NCBI RefSeq assembly: GCF_001953875.1
Contig: NZ_MQUR01000033.1
Span: forward strand, 1 to 64,000
DNA length: 64,000 nt
From: Streptomyces amritsarensis
GTDB taxonomy: Bacteria > Actinomycetota > Actinomycetes > Streptomycetales > Streptomycetaceae
Reading direction: 5' to 3'
The translations under genes and the position numbers were made by a program. The notes under the pieces were generated by a model. It was not told the origin of the DNA. It did no database searches and saw nothing but the letters and a program-made list of their open reading frames with translations. This document shows, piece by piece, positions 42,054 to 51,509 of the stretch. The stretch's first letter is position 1. Each line of letters begins with the position of its first letter.

Positions 42054-42677
42054 ATGTCCACCCCTCCCCCTGCTGATCGCAGAACGCTGATCGCCGACAC
42101 CGCGATCGGCCTCGTCGCCGCCGCCGGCCTCCGGGGTCTGACCCACCGCGCGGTCGACGCGGCCGCGGGGCTGCCCGCGGGCAGTACCTCGTACTACTTC
42201 CGTACGAGGACGGCCCTGATCGCGGCCTGCTACCAGCGGCTGGCCGAGCTGGACCTCGCGGACGTGGACGACGGCGCCGCCCCCGGGTCCGCCGCCCCGC
42301 CCGCCACCGCGGTGGCGCCGGACCGGGACGCGGCCGCGGCCGCGCTGGCCGCGCTGCTGTACCGCTGGCTGACCGCGGGGCGCGAGCGCCAGCTGGCCCG
42401 CTTCGAACTCAGCCTGGAGGCGGCCCGCAACCCGGAACTGCAGGACGACCTGCACCGGGCGGGGCGGGGGGCCCGTGCCCGGGCCGCGGGCGTCGCCGCC
42501 GCGCTCGGCTCCGACCGGCCCGACGAGGCCGCCGAACTGCTCGTCGCCTGGACCGAAGGACTTCTCTACGACCGGCTGGCAGGCGCCCTCGCCCGCTCCC
42601 GCCCCGCCCCCGACCTGGCCGAACTGACCGGCGTCGCCCGCAGGATGCTCGCCGCGGTCCTGGCGGACCCGGCCTGA
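42054..42677 (+). CDS. TetR-family repressor
   Basis: A 207-residue TetR-type regulator. The N-terminal helix-turn-helix is RTLIADTAIGLVAAAGLRGLTHRAVDAAAGLPAGSTSYYFRTRTALIAA (about 9-57), with the recognition helix PAGSTSYYF. The C-terminal ligand domain (about 60-205) resembles that of YcfQ/RutR-like repressors with AGRERQLARFELSLEA. It should bind the two palindromes just upstream, repressing itself and the divergent monooxygenase/F420-reductase operon. The ATG at 42054 follows the second operator by only 7 bases. Confidence 0.88.
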   Translation: MSTPPPADRRTLIADTAIGLVAAAGLRGLTHRAVDAAAGLPAGSTSYYFRTRTALIAACYQRLAELDLADVDDGAAPGSAAPPATAVAPDRDAAAAALAALLYRWLTAGRERQLARFELSLEAARNPELQDDLHRAGRGARARAAGVAAALGSDRPDEAAELLVAWTEGLLYDRLAGALARSRPAPDLAELTGVARRMLAAVLADPA

Positions 42678-42693
42678 TGCACCGGCCTGACGC

Positions 42694-42738
42694 GGAAGAG
42701 CCCCGCCGCACCGGGGGATGTGGCGGCGGGGCTCTTCC
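42694..42738 (+). terminator. Strong terminator after the TetR gene
   Basis: A perfect 16-bp stem (42694-42709 with 42723-42738) with a 13-base loop, 16 bases past the TetR stop codon. It can also act on the convergent transcript of the 1587-residue gene. Confidence 0.8.
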
Positions 42739-42744
42739 ATCGGT

Positions 42745-42781
42745 ACGCACCGGCGGGATCAAGGCGGGAGGGCCGGTGCGT
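42745..42781. terminator. Second hairpin between convergent genes
   Basis: A perfect 10-bp inverted repeat (42745-42754 with 42772-42781, 17-base loop) follows the TetR terminator. It probably serves the convergent gene ending at 42882. An unusually AT-rich stretch follows to 42880. Confidence 0.5.
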
Positions 42782-42881
42782 TCCTCCTGGTGGAGTGTGC
42801 ACACGCTACGCCCGCGGTGGCTGAAAATACACCCCTTCGTATGGCTTGAATCGGAGGCTCGTTGGGGTCAGGATTTTCTGT

Positions 42882-45800
42882 TCAGGCACCGCCCGGAGTC
42901 CGCGCCCACGCCTGCTCGAACATCTCGTGCAGCGGCGCCGTCGGCAGCAGCCGGGTGAACGGCGCGAGGACGTCTCCGCGCCACAGCGGCGACGCCAGGT
43001 GGCTCGCCAGCTTCACGGTCTCCAGCGGCAGGTGAGGGGTCTTCAGCTCGGTCCACTCCCCGGGCAGGAAAACCGTCCGCCCTGCCCGCGCCCGCTTCGC
43101 CTCCACCACCGCGCCCGTGGCGAGGAGTTCCGCCCGCGCCGTCGTGTGCTGCTTGGCCGACCAGCCGTTCCACCGCCGCACGTTGCGGTCGGTGGGCGCG
43201 GCCAGCGTCGCCAACTGGAGGTACAGCGCCGCCGCGTCGGCGCCGGTCCCGAGCTCCCCGGCCACCCGCGCCACCAGCTCCGGACAGGACTGACGCGGGT
43301 CCGCCTCGTACGCGCCGACCGCCACCGCCCCCGAGCCCGCGCGGCGCATCATGCGCTCCAGCCCGCCGCCGGCCAGCAGCAGCGCCGCCCGGTCCACCGC
43401 GTCGGCGAGCCCGGTGATCGCGCGGATCCGGTCCCGCACCCCGGGGTCGTGGGCCCGGGCCGGACGCAGGAAGGCGGCACCGCCGGGCGCGCACACCACC
43501 AGCGGACCGCAGTCGTACGCCGTCACCGGCGGCTTCCCGTTCTCCTCGCGCTGGTCCTCCACCACCGGCAGCCGCTCGGGCCCGAACCGCTCCGCGATCG
43601 GCACCGTGCTGTCCGCGACGATCCCGCCGCGCAGCGCCAGCAGCAGTTCCGGCCGGTCCAGTTCGGCCCGCAGCCGCTCGTACACATCCACCGCACCCGC
43701 CACCGCGGGATCCCCGACGGGCCGGTCCGTCCACGCCCACACCAGCGCGCTCGCGACCGTTTCGACCGGCAGACCCACCTGCGTGCCGCGCGGCAGTTCC
43801 GTCCCGGCCGGGGGGACCGCCCGGACCTCCACCCTGCCGTACCGGGAGGCCGCCAGTTCCCAGCCGGCCGCCTCCACGGTCGCGTCCGCGGCGGCCCCGT
43901 AGCCGCCGGCCAGCCGCCGGGCCCACACCTCCGACAGTCCGAGGTCCGCCTCCAGGGCGTCCGCCGCCTCGTCGTGCACCGCCGACCCGGTCCCGAGCAA
44001 CTCCCGCCACACCCCGGCCATCCGCTCCACGGCCGCCTCGACCCCGCCCGGCCGCCACAGCTGCTCCGGATCCGCGGGCAGGGCCGCCGCCAGCACGGCA
44101 CGCCGGCCCGCGGCCCCCAACCGCTCGCGCAGCACCTCGTACGACTCGGCCGTCATCGGCGTCGCCCGGTACGGGGCCCTGCGGGCCAGGGCGCGCTGCT
44201 CGTCCCGGTCCGGGCGGCCGACGAGACCGGCCACCACCAGCCGGGCCACGGCCGCGCGCACGCCGGTCAGTTCGGCGAAGCGTGCCGCCGCCGACTCCGG
44301 GAGCGGCACCGGACCGTGCGCGTCGACCGCGGCCACCAGGGCGCGCAGCCGGGCGGCGTCGTCCCGGTCCACGGTGACGAGCCGCGCCTGCGCGCCCGCG
44401 GCCGGCACCGGATCCAGGCCCTGCGGGCCGTCGGCGGCGGGCGCCACGAACCAGCACTGCGACCCGCCCGCCCGAACGGGCGCGGACGCGACCGCGGTCC
44501 CGGTGTCCCGCAGTCGGTCCAGCACCTCGGCCGGTGCCCGGCCCACCCACCACCTGCCGCCCGCACGTGCGACGGGCTGGTCCGCCCAGGTGTCCAGGAG
44601 CGCCAGCAGGGCGGCCCGCTCCCCGTCCGGCGTCGGCGCCACCGCCGCCCGCCACGCGGCGGCGTCGATCGAGCCCAGCAGCTGTGACCAGTCGTGCGGC
44701 GGCGTCGGCGGCGAGAGCCGCCGCACCTCCTCCACGATCGTCCCCGCCAGGCAGGCGCCGTCGGCGGCGAGCGCGCCCAGCGTCGCCGGCAGGGCCACGT
44801 CCGCGGTACGCCGCCACGCGCCGCCCCCGCCGTTCGCGACCAGCCCGAACAGCGCCGGCATCAGCTCGGTGTCCGGTGCCGTGCGGCGCGGCAGGGCCGC
44901 GGGCCCCGCCAGCAGCAGGCCCACGCGCCGGTGCAGGGCGCGCCGCCGCTCCTCCACCCGGGCGGCCCGCGCGGCCACCGCCGCCACGGCCTCGACCAGC
45001 ACCGGGTCGGTGACGTCCGGCAACTCCCGGGCCACGGCCGCCCGCAGCGCGCCCGGACCGTCGAGGGCCGCCTCCAGCAGCGCCTGCGCCGCCGCGGCCC
45101 CCACCGTCCGCAGCGCCCGGGAGCTCGCGGCGTCCCGGGTGCGCAGCAGGTACCAGAAGGCCGGCGGCAGCGCCGCGCCCCCCGACACCGTGACCCGGCG
45201 GGTCGCGGTGCCCCGCGACTGCCCGGGCTTGGGGTGCCCGTCCAGCTCCCACAGCAGCACCCCGTCGGCCGCGTAGGCGCGCACGCCCGTGAAGGTCTGC
45301 GCCTCGGCGAGGACCACGTCCTGCGCCGCGCCCTCCGGCGGGGCCCACAGCCCCCACGGCTGCTGGCCGGGCCGGTCGATGTCGAAGCGGGCGCTGCGCC
45401 CGTCCACGCTCTCCACCGCATAGTGGTCGGGCGCCGGATCGCGGTGCCCCGTACGGAAGAGGACGCGGGTCCCGACCAGGCCGTCGCGGCTGCCCAGCGG
45501 GGAGCCGGGCAGCCCCGCGGGCAGCGGCGCCAGCTGGAGGGCCTCCACGTCGAGGGCCATGCCGGCCTCGGACGGCTCCGCGGCCGGGTCGGGGTTCGCG
45601 GCCCGTCCGGGGAAGTCGGGCAGCGCGGCAGCGCCCCGTACTTCCCCGGTGACCGGGTCGACGAGCTCCCAGGGGCGCCGCCCGAAGACGGCGTTGGTCC
45701 AGATCCGTGAGCCGTCGCCGAGCTGCAGCTCGTCCCGGTCGATGCCCTCACGGCCGCCCGGGCGCAGCACCCGGTGGCCGCCGTGCCGCCCGCCGCCGTC

Positions 45801-47645
45801 GGCCGTCTCGAACTGGAAGCCGTACGCGCCGTCCAGGCTGCCGCCGCACGCCACCAGCCCGCCCGTCTCGTCCGGCGTGAACGGCTCGTCGGGGCGGTCG
45901 GCCCAGAAGGCGACGTCGCAGTGGTAGCGGTTCCCGGCTGTCCAGCTCACCAGGAAGGAGCCTCCCACGTAGTGCACCGCGTGCATCGTCGCCTCCTCGG
46001 GCACCGTGAACCGGCAGGAGCCGCGCACCCCGTCGGGGTCGACGGCGACCGCCCGGTCCCGCCCGAACACCGTGAGCACCGGCCAGGTCGAGGTCATCCC
46101 GGCCACCCCGGGCAGCACCGCGTCCACCTCCTCGGCACCGGGCTCCGCCGCGAACTGCGCGTACACGGACTCCAGGGCCGGCCAGGCCAGTTCCTCCGGC
46201 AGACCGGCCGCCAGCGAGCGCCGCAGCGCTCCCGCAGCGCCCGCCCCGGCCAGGGCGTCGCCGATCCCGCCGAGCGCCGACACCGTCGGCCGGTCCAGCA
46301 GGACCTCCAGCTCGGCCACGGCCTCCTCGGCCCCCGCCATGCCGCCGCCCGCGACCGTGTCGACGAGCTTGCCGACGCGTACGGCCACCCCCTGGGCGAT
46401 GCCCTCGTTGCCCGGCAGCAGCGTCACCGCCGACCCGGCCCGGCGCACGGTTCCCGCCGGCCACCGGGGCCTCAGCCCCGCGTGGACGGTCCCCTCCAGC
46501 CGGGGGCCGAACACCGGGTCCGCGGCGAGCGCGGCGAGGTCCCGGCGGGAGTCCGTTCCCCAGAAGCGCATCCGGACCTCCGGCCCCGGATCGACGACCG
46601 GGACTCCGGCTGCGAGGCACGCGTCCAGCACGTCCGCGTCGAAGCCCTGGTAGTGGTGCCGGGTGGTGTGCACCGTGACCGGGGCGCCCGCCGCCCGCAG
46701 CCGCGGCCCCAACCGGCCCACCAGGTCGAGGAATTCCGGCGGGAGCGGCTGGCGGGCCACGCCGCCGCCCGACTGCGCCGCGTACTGGTACATGCGGACG
46801 AAGTCGCCGACCCACCGGTGCAGGCCGCCCTCCGGGACCACCCGCCCGGCCTCCATCGACTCCGTCGCACCGCACGCGACGAGCAGCCGCAGCCACGCCC
46901 CGCCGTCGGTGGCGCCGTCGGGGAAGACCTCCACCAGCCCCGCGGCCACGGTGTCCGCCGGCGGATGCGCCGCCAGGATCGGGGCGGCGGCCGTCAGCAG
47001 CGCGTCCGGCACCGACTTCTTCCGGGTGACCGACAAGATCGCGCCCACCAGCCGGGCGACCTCCTCGGTCCCGAGCCCGGCGGTCTTCGCGGAGGCCCGT
47101 ACCCGCCGCACCAGGTCCGCCGGGAGGTCCGCCGCCGAGCCGGCCCACGCGGTCAGGAACACCTCCAAGGCCGTGTGCGCCGCGGCCGGATCCAGCGTCT
47201 CGGCGAGGAACCGCTGATGCGCCCCGAACTCCTTCGCCGGCATGGCACCGCCCTTGGCGAACAGCAGGGCGTTGGCCCGGCGGTAGGCGGCGTCCACCGG
47301 CAGTCCGTGGCGGTCCTCCGCCGCCCGGGCCGCCGCGTAGGCCCGGCCGCCCGGGCGGCTCCCGCGGCCGATCAGCCGGTGGCCCACGGTGTCGAAGAAC
47401 CACGGCAGGTGGGCGGGCGGCAGCCGGCGCGCCCGCGCCGTCATCGTGTCGAGGAACCGGCCCGGCTTGGCATAGGACCGGTTGAGTTCGGCGTCCATGG
47501 CCTCGATCAGGTCGCGTGCCGCCTGGGCGGCGCCCGGATCGTGCGCCGCGACCCAGTCGGCGTAGGTGGTCGAGCGGTGCGTGCCGGCGGTGGGCAACAG
47601 GGCGTCGAGCGAGGCGATCATGTCCTGGATCGTCGCACGCGCCAC
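42882..47645 (-). CDS. 1587-residue cytosolic protein of unknown function
   Basis: A single intact open frame with strong actinobacterial codon bias and no signal peptide or membrane helix. The first 230 residues are helical and repeat-like (DLIEAMDAELNRSYAKPGRFLDTMTARARRL...). The middle (about 500-850) is beta-rich, with short hydrophobic strands and many Gly/Trp/Tyr turns that resemble a propeller (FRTGHRDPAPDHYAVESVDG and similar). The last 250 residues contain winged-helix-like text (NGWSAKQHTTARAELLATGAVVEAKRARAGRTVFLPGEW). I do not recognise the family. The start is uncertain: GTG at 47645 or ATG at 47621, neither with a good ribosome binding site. It stands alone, divergent from a VOC gene. 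Confidence 0.8.
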   Translation of the reverse strand: MARATIQDMIASLDALLPTAGTHRSTTYADWVAAHDPGAAQAARDLIEAMDAELNRSYAKPGRFLDTMTARARRLPPAHLPWFFDTVGHRLIGRGSRPGGRAYAAARAAEDRHGLPVDAAYRRANALLFAKGGAMPAKEFGAHQRFLAETLDPAAAHTALEVFLTAWAGSAADLPADLVRRVRASAKTAGLGTEEVARLVGAILSVTRKKSVPDALLTAAAPILAAHPPADTVAAGLVEVFPDGATDGGAWLRLLVACGATESMEAGRVVPEGGLHRWVGDFVRMYQYAAQSGGGVARQPLPPEFLDLVGRLGPRLRAAGAPVTVHTTRHHYQGFDADVLDACLAAGVPVVDPGPEVRMRFWGTDSRRDLAALAADPVFGPRLEGTVHAGLRPRWPAGTVRRAGSAVTLLPGNEGIAQGVAVRVGKLVDTVAGGGMAGAEEAVAELEVLLDRPTVSALGGIGDALAGAGAAGALRRSLAAGLPEELAWPALESVYAQFAAEPGAEEVDAVLPGVAGMTSTWPVLTVFGRDRAVAVDPDGVRGSCRFTVPEEATMHAVHYVGGSFLVSWTAGNRYHCDVAFWADRPDEPFTPDETGGLVACGGSLDGAYGFQFETADGGGRHGGHRVLRPGGREGIDRDELQLGDGSRIWTNAVFGRRPWELVDPVTGEVRGAAALPDFPGRAANPDPAAEPSEAGMALDVEALQLAPLPAGLPGSPLGSRDGLVGTRVLFRTGHRDPAPDHYAVESVDGRSARFDIDRPGQQPWGLWAPPEGAAQDVVLAEAQTFTGVRAYAADGVLLWELDGHPKPGQSRGTATRRVTVSGGAALPPAFWYLLRTRDAASSRALRTVGAAAAQALLEAALDGPGALRAAVARELPDVTDPVLVEAVAAVAARAARVEERRRALHRRVGLLLAGPAALPRRTAPDTELMPALFGLVANGGGGAWRRTADVALPATLGALAADGACLAGTIVEEVRRLSPPTPPHDWSQLLGSIDAAAWRAAVAPTPDGERAALLALLDTWADQPVARAGGRWWVGRAPAEVLDRLRDTGTAVASAPVRAGGSQCWFVAPAADGPQGLDPVPAAGAQARLVTVDRDDAARLRALVAAVDAHGPVPLPESAAARFAELTGVRAAVARLVVAGLVGRPDRDEQRALARRAPYRATPMTAESYEVLRERLGAAGRRAVLAAALPADPEQLWRPGGVEAAVERMAGVWRELLGTGSAVHDEAADALEADLGLSEVWARRLAGGYGAAADATVEAAGWELAASRYGRVEVRAVPPAGTELPRGTQVGLPVETVASALVWAWTDRPVGDPAVAGAVDVYERLRAELDRPELLLALRGGIVADSTVPIAERFGPERLPVVEDQREENGKPPVTAYDCGPLVVCAPGGAAFLRPARAHDPGVRDRIRAITGLADAVDRAALLLAGGGLERMMRRAGSGAVAVGAYEADPRQSCPELVARVAGELGTGADAAALYLQLATLAAPTDRNVRRWNGWSAKQHTTARAELLATGAVVEAKRARAGRTVFLPGEWTELKTPHLPLETVKLASHLASPLWRGDVLAPFTRLLPTAPLHEMFEQAWARTPGGA

Positions 47646-47694
47646 CGACAGGGCGGCGCGGGAGGCGTGCCGCCGCCGAACGCGGCGCCGGTTC

Positions 47695-47700
47695 TAGGAT
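47695..47700 (+). promoter_or_regulatory. -10 box of a probable leaderless promoter
   Basis: TAGGAT ends 6 bases before the ATG at 47707, and there is no ribosome binding site. This is consistent with a leaderless transcript for the VOC-family gene. Confidence 0.55.
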
Positions 47701-47706
47701 CCCGTC

Positions 47707-48081
47707 ATGATCGCTGAACTGCAGTGCGTGGTCCTGGACTGTCCCGAGCCGCGGGTGCTCGCCGCCTTCTACCGGTCGCTGCTCGGCGGCAACGTCGACC
47801 AGCCGGACCGGCGTTGGTCCCTCGACGAGGACTGGGCGACGCTCCACACGCCGTCCGGTGCGGTGCTCGCCTTCCAGCGTGCGGCGGACCACGTGCCCCC
47901 GAGCTGGCCGGACCCCGTCCGGCCGCAGCAGTTCCACCTCGATCTGGGCGTTGCGGACCTGGACCGGGCGCAGGAGGAGGTGTTCGCGGCCGGCGGGACC
48001 CTGCTCGACGGATCGGACGGACGCGGCTGGCGGGTGTACGCGGATCCGGCGGGGCACCCCTTCTGCCTCGTACGGCACTGA
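47707..48081 (+). CDS. VOC-family (glyoxalase/bleomycin-resistance fold) protein
   Basis: A 124-residue single-domain VOC protein. Two beta-alpha-beta-beta-beta halves are visible: LQCVVLDCPEPRVLAAFYRSLLGG at the start and FHLDLGVADLDRAQEEVFAAGGTLLDG in the middle, ending DPAGHPFCLVRH. Such proteins are metal-dependent isomerases or drug-binding proteins, often of the actinobacterial 'VOC-like' type with unknown ligand. Its ends are 13 bases from the convergent serine-hydrolase stop. Probably leaderless. Confidence 0.85.
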   Translation: MIAELQCVVLDCPEPRVLAAFYRSLLGGNVDQPDRRWSLDEDWATLHTPSGAVLAFQRAADHVPPSWPDPVRPQQFHLDLGVADLDRAQEEVFAAGGTLLDGSDGRGWRVYADPAGHPFCLVRH

Positions 48082-48094
48082 TCCGCCGGTCCGC

Positions 48095-50104
48095 TCAGTC
48101 CGCGGACCTGGTCCAGCCGACGGCCTCGACGCGGGCCGCGTCGTCGGGCCGGTCCTCCGCGAACAGCAGCCGGGCCGGTTCCGCCACGCGCACGACGTCC
48201 ACGTACACCCCCCGGCCGACATAGCGGCCCGTGGCGGTGTGGCGGAACCGCAGCCGTACCTCGCGGCCGGCCCATGCGGCGGTGAGGGGGGCCTCCAGGC
48301 GGTGCCAGATGCGTCCGGACCAGCCGCCGACCGAACCCCGCGGCCAGTCCTCCGCGGCGCCGCCGGTGGAGCGCACCGTGGTGAACGGCAGCGGTGCCCA
48401 GTCCACCCCGTCCGGCGAGGCCTCCAGGTGCAGGGCGCCCTCGCCGGGCACGGTGTCCCACCACACGGCGCAGCGCAGCCGGGCGGCGGCCGTGGCCGGG
48501 GTGAGCGGGGGCAGGGTGAGGGTGCCCGAGCCGCCGGGAGCGGTCCCCGAGAACCAGGCCGCGCCGCCGTGCCGGGTGCGGACGGGGACGGCGCGCGCGA
48601 AGCGGTTGCCGACGGCCACCCGCGGGGCACTGCCGGCCCGCCAGGTCCGCACGGGGTGGACGGAGTTGCCCAGCAGGATCAGGAAGGAGTCGGTGGAGGG
48701 GTCGAGGACGAGGGAGGTACCGGTGAAGCCGGTGTGGCCGGCCGAGTGCGGGGTGGCCATGGCTCCCATGTACCAGTGCTGGTAGAGCTCGAAGCCGAGG
48801 CCGTGGTCGTCGCCGGGGAAGGCCGTGTTGTAGTCGGTGAAGAGCAGTTCGACGGAGGCGGGGCGCAGGATGCGCCGGCCCGCGTAGGCGCCGCCGTCGA
48901 GGAGGGTCCGGGCCAGGACGGCCAGGTCCCAGGCGGTGCCGAAGACACCGGCGTGGCCCGCCACCCCGCCCAGGGCGTAGGCGTTCTCGTCGTGGACCTC
49001 GCCCCACACCAGGCCGCGGTCCAGGCCGGACCACGGCGGGCGCTGCACCTCCGTGGCCGCGGTGACCCGGCGCCAGGAGAGCGGTGGGTTGTACCGCGTG
49101 CGGTGCATGCCGAGCGGAGCGGTGATCTCGTCGTGGAGCAGGACGTCCAGAGTGCGGCCGGTGATCCGTTCCAGGAGCAGTTGCAGCGCGATCAGGTTGA
49201 GGTCGGAGTAGCGGTAGACGGTCCCCGGGGTCTCCTGCGGCCGGACCGACCACAGCAGCCGCAGCCGGCCCTCGCGCGTGGACTCCTGGTAGAAGGGCGC
49301 CCACGAGCGCAGCCCCGAGGTGTGCGTGAGCAGTTGGCGGACCGTGATGGCCTCCTTGCCGCCGCCGGTGAACTCCGGGAGGTGGCGGCGCACCGGCGCC
49401 TCCAGCTCCAGGCGTCCCCGCTCCATCTGCTGCACGGCCAGGATGGAGGTGAACAGCTTGGTCAGGGAGGCCAGGTCGAAGACGGTGTCCTCGGCCATGG
49501 CGATCCGCTCGGCCGCGGGGAACTCCCGGACCCGGTCGGTCCGTCCGTCGTACTCCGCGTACCGGACGGCGTGCCCCATGGCCCGGTGCAGGGCGACGGT
49601 GCGGCCGCGCCCGGCGAGGACCACCGCCCCCGCGTAGTACGGGTGCTCGGGGGAGGGGCCCAGGAACCGGCGGGCCTCGTCCGCCACCGCCTCCAGGTGC
49701 TTCTCCAGCAGCCCGGCCTGGCGCGCGGACCCGTACCGCAGGCGCAGCCCCTGCAGGGCGCGCCGTTCGGCCGGGCCGCCCGAAGCGCCCGCCGCTCCGG
49801 GGAGTGCGGCGTGCAGGACGAGCACCCCGCCGAGCGCGAGCAGCCGCGCCCCGAGCCGCCGCCGGCTCAGTGCCCGCCCGGGCAGCTCGCGCACACCGTC
49901 ACGCTCCTGCTCCTGCTCCTGTCGCGGCTCCCGCTCCCGCTCCCGCTCCCGCCCGTGCTCCGGCTGCCGCACGCGGCCGTCGCGGTGTGCGGGCTCCGCG
50001 CCGGACCCGCCGCCGCGCGGTCGCCCGCTGCCGGTGCCGCCCGTGCGCTCCCTGCGCCCCGTACCGGCCTCCGCCACCGCTTCGGCCCCCGTGTCCGCTG
50101 CCAT
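48095..50104 (-). CDS. Membrane-anchored serine hydrolase (beta-lactamase/PBP-like)
   Basis: A 669-residue protein. A long charged N-terminus (1-80), with an EREREREPRQEQEQE stretch, precedes one hydrophobic segment (about 84-107), predicting a type II membrane anchor with the enzyme outside. The serine beta-lactamase-like domain (about 150-460) shows the nucleophile motif SLTK (S213, K216), a YSDLN motif (299-303), and HTG in AGHTGFTG (about 437). A C-terminal beta-sandwich (about 485-669) with SPDGVDWAPLPF follows. It is likely an esterase, D-peptidase or transesterase. The ATG at 50104 has AGGAGGG 7 bases upstream. Short DNA repeats encode the charged linker. Confidence 0.83.
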   Translation of the reverse strand: MAADTGAEAVAEAGTGRRERTGGTGSGRPRGGGSGAEPAHRDGRVRQPEHGREREREREPRQEQEQERDGVRELPGRALSRRRLGARLLALGGVLVLHAALPGAAGASGGPAERRALQGLRLRYGSARQAGLLEKHLEAVADEARRFLGPSPEHPYYAGAVVLAGRGRTVALHRAMGHAVRYAEYDGRTDRVREFPAAERIAMAEDTVFDLASLTKLFTSILAVQQMERGRLELEAPVRRHLPEFTGGGKEAITVRQLLTHTSGLRSWAPFYQESTREGRLRLLWSVRPQETPGTVYRYSDLNLIALQLLLERITGRTLDVLLHDEITAPLGMHRTRYNPPLSWRRVTAATEVQRPPWSGLDRGLVWGEVHDENAYALGGVAGHAGVFGTAWDLAVLARTLLDGGAYAGRRILRPASVELLFTDYNTAFPGDDHGLGFELYQHWYMGAMATPHSAGHTGFTGTSLVLDPSTDSFLILLGNSVHPVRTWRAGSAPRVAVGNRFARAVPVRTRHGGAAWFSGTAPGGSGTLTLPPLTPATAAARLRCAVWWDTVPGEGALHLEASPDGVDWAPLPFTTVRSTGGAAEDWPRGSVGGWSGRIWHRLEAPLTAAWAGREVRLRFRHTATGRYVGRGVYVDVVRVAEPARLLFAEDRPDDAARVEAVGWTRSAD

Positions 50105-50328
50105 GTCCAGCCCTCCTCGTCCGCCACCGGAAACCCGCAGCCCGCGCCCGAAGTCCCTTCCGCAGGGGAGCCGCCCGGCCCCGCGCCGGTGCGGCCGGGC
50201 CCCGGCACCCGCCGGGCGCGCCGCGGGTGAGCGGGCCCCGGGCCTCCTGAATCCGCCGGGCGTGCCGCAGGCTATTGGGTATCTGCCCGCACCTCGGTCA
50301 CCCTCCCCACCGACCGGGCCGTAAAGAA

Positions 50329-50345
50329 TCTGACACTGCATCAGA
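50329..50345. promoter_or_regulatory. Palindrome upstream of the nitronate monooxygenase/acyl-CoA synthetase operon
   Basis: TCTGACACTGCATCAGA (arms TCTGA/TCAGA, 7-base centre) lies 44 bases before the operon start codon, in an AT-richer patch (TAAAGAATCTG...TCAGAAAATC). Its form suggests a TetR-family operator. No such regulator is adjacent. Confidence 0.55.
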
Positions 50346-50388
50346 AAATCTCTTCCCTCGGCCGCCGGGCTGCGGCATCCTGCCGCCC

Positions 50389-51504
50389 ATGGAGACGGAG
50401 CTGAGCAGGAAACTGGGAGTCGAGCACGCCATCTTCGGCTTCACGCCCTTCCCCGCGGTCGCCGCCGCGATCACCCGGGCGGGCGGGTTCGGCGTGCTCG
50501 GCGCGGTCCGCTACACCGCGCCCGACGACCTGGCGCGCGACCTCGACTGGATGCAGGCGCACACCGACGGCAAGCCCTACGGCCTCGACGTCGTCATGCC
50601 CGCCAAAAAGGCCGTCGACGGCATCGGCGAAGCCGACATCGAGGCGATGATCCCGGCCGCGCACCGCGCCTTCGTCCGCGACACCCTCGCCAAACACCAC
50701 GTGCCCGAGCTCGCCGAGGGCGAGGCTTCCGGCTGGCGCATCACCGGCTGGATGGAGCAGGTCGCCCGCAACCAGCTCGACGTCGCCTTCGACTACCCGA
50801 TCAAACTCCTGGCGAACGCCCTCGGTTCCCCGCCCGCCGACGTCATCGCCCGCGCCCACGACCACGACGTCCTCGTGGCCGCCCTCGCCGGCAGCGCCAA
50901 ACACGCCCGCCGCCACGCCGAAGCCGGCATCGACGTCGTCGTCGCGCAGGGCTACGAGGCCGGCGGCCACACCGGCGACATCGCCACCATGGTCCTCGTA
51001 CCGGAGATCGTCGAGGCCGTCGCACCGCTCCCGGTCCTCGCCGCCGGCGGCATCGGCAGCGGTGAGCAGATCGCCGCCGGCCTCGCCCTCGGCGCCCAGG
51101 GCGCCTGGCTCGGCTCCCTCTGGCTCACCACCACCGAGGCCGACCTCCACTCCCGCGCCCTCACCGACAAGCTGCTCGCGGCCGGCTCCGGCGACACCGT
51201 CCGCTCCCGCGCCCTCACCGGCAAGCCCGCCCGCCAGCTGCGCACCGAGTGGACCGACGCCTGGGACGACCCGGAGGGCCCCGGCGCCCTCCCCATGCCG
51301 CTCCAGGGCCTCCTCGTCGCCGAGGCCGTCTCCCGCATCCAGAAGTACGAGGTCCTGCCGCTCCTCGGCACACCCGTCGGCCAGATCGTCGGCCGGATGA
51401 ACAGCGAACGCAGCGTCCAGGCCGTCTTCGACGAGCTCACCGGCGGCTTCGAGAAGGCGATCGACCGCATCAACCGCATCGCCGGCCGCATCCGAGAGGC
51501 GTGA
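50389..51504 (+). CDS. Nitronate monooxygenase-family (NPD-like) flavoprotein
   Basis: A 371-residue FMN-dependent TIM-barrel protein of the 2-nitropropane dioxygenase/nitronate monooxygenase superfamily. Signatures are GGFGVLGAVRYTAPDDLARDL, the phosphate/FMN loop VVAQGYEAGGHTGDIATMVLVPEIV, and LAAGGIGSGEQIAAGLALGAQGAWLGS. In mycobacteria a relative (IpdC-type) works in steroid-ring CoA degradation, and the partner here is an acyl-CoA synthetase, so steroid or other lipid catabolism is plausible. The ATG at 50389 lies 44 bases after the palindrome; upstream in-frame codons are rejected for composition. Confidence 0.85.
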   Translation: METELSRKLGVEHAIFGFTPFPAVAAAITRAGGFGVLGAVRYTAPDDLARDLDWMQAHTDGKPYGLDVVMPAKKAVDGIGEADIEAMIPAAHRAFVRDTLAKHHVPELAEGEASGWRITGWMEQVARNQLDVAFDYPIKLLANALGSPPADVIARAHDHDVLVAALAGSAKHARRHAEAGIDVVVAQGYEAGGHTGDIATMVLVPEIVEAVAPLPVLAAGGIGSGEQIAAGLALGAQGAWLGSLWLTTTEADLHSRALTDKLLAAGSGDTVRSRALTGKPARQLRTEWTDAWDDPEGPGALPMPLQGLLVAEAVSRIQKYEVLPLLGTPVGQIVGRMNSERSVQAVFDELTGGFEKAIDRINRIAGRIREA

Positions 51505-51509
51505 GCGCC

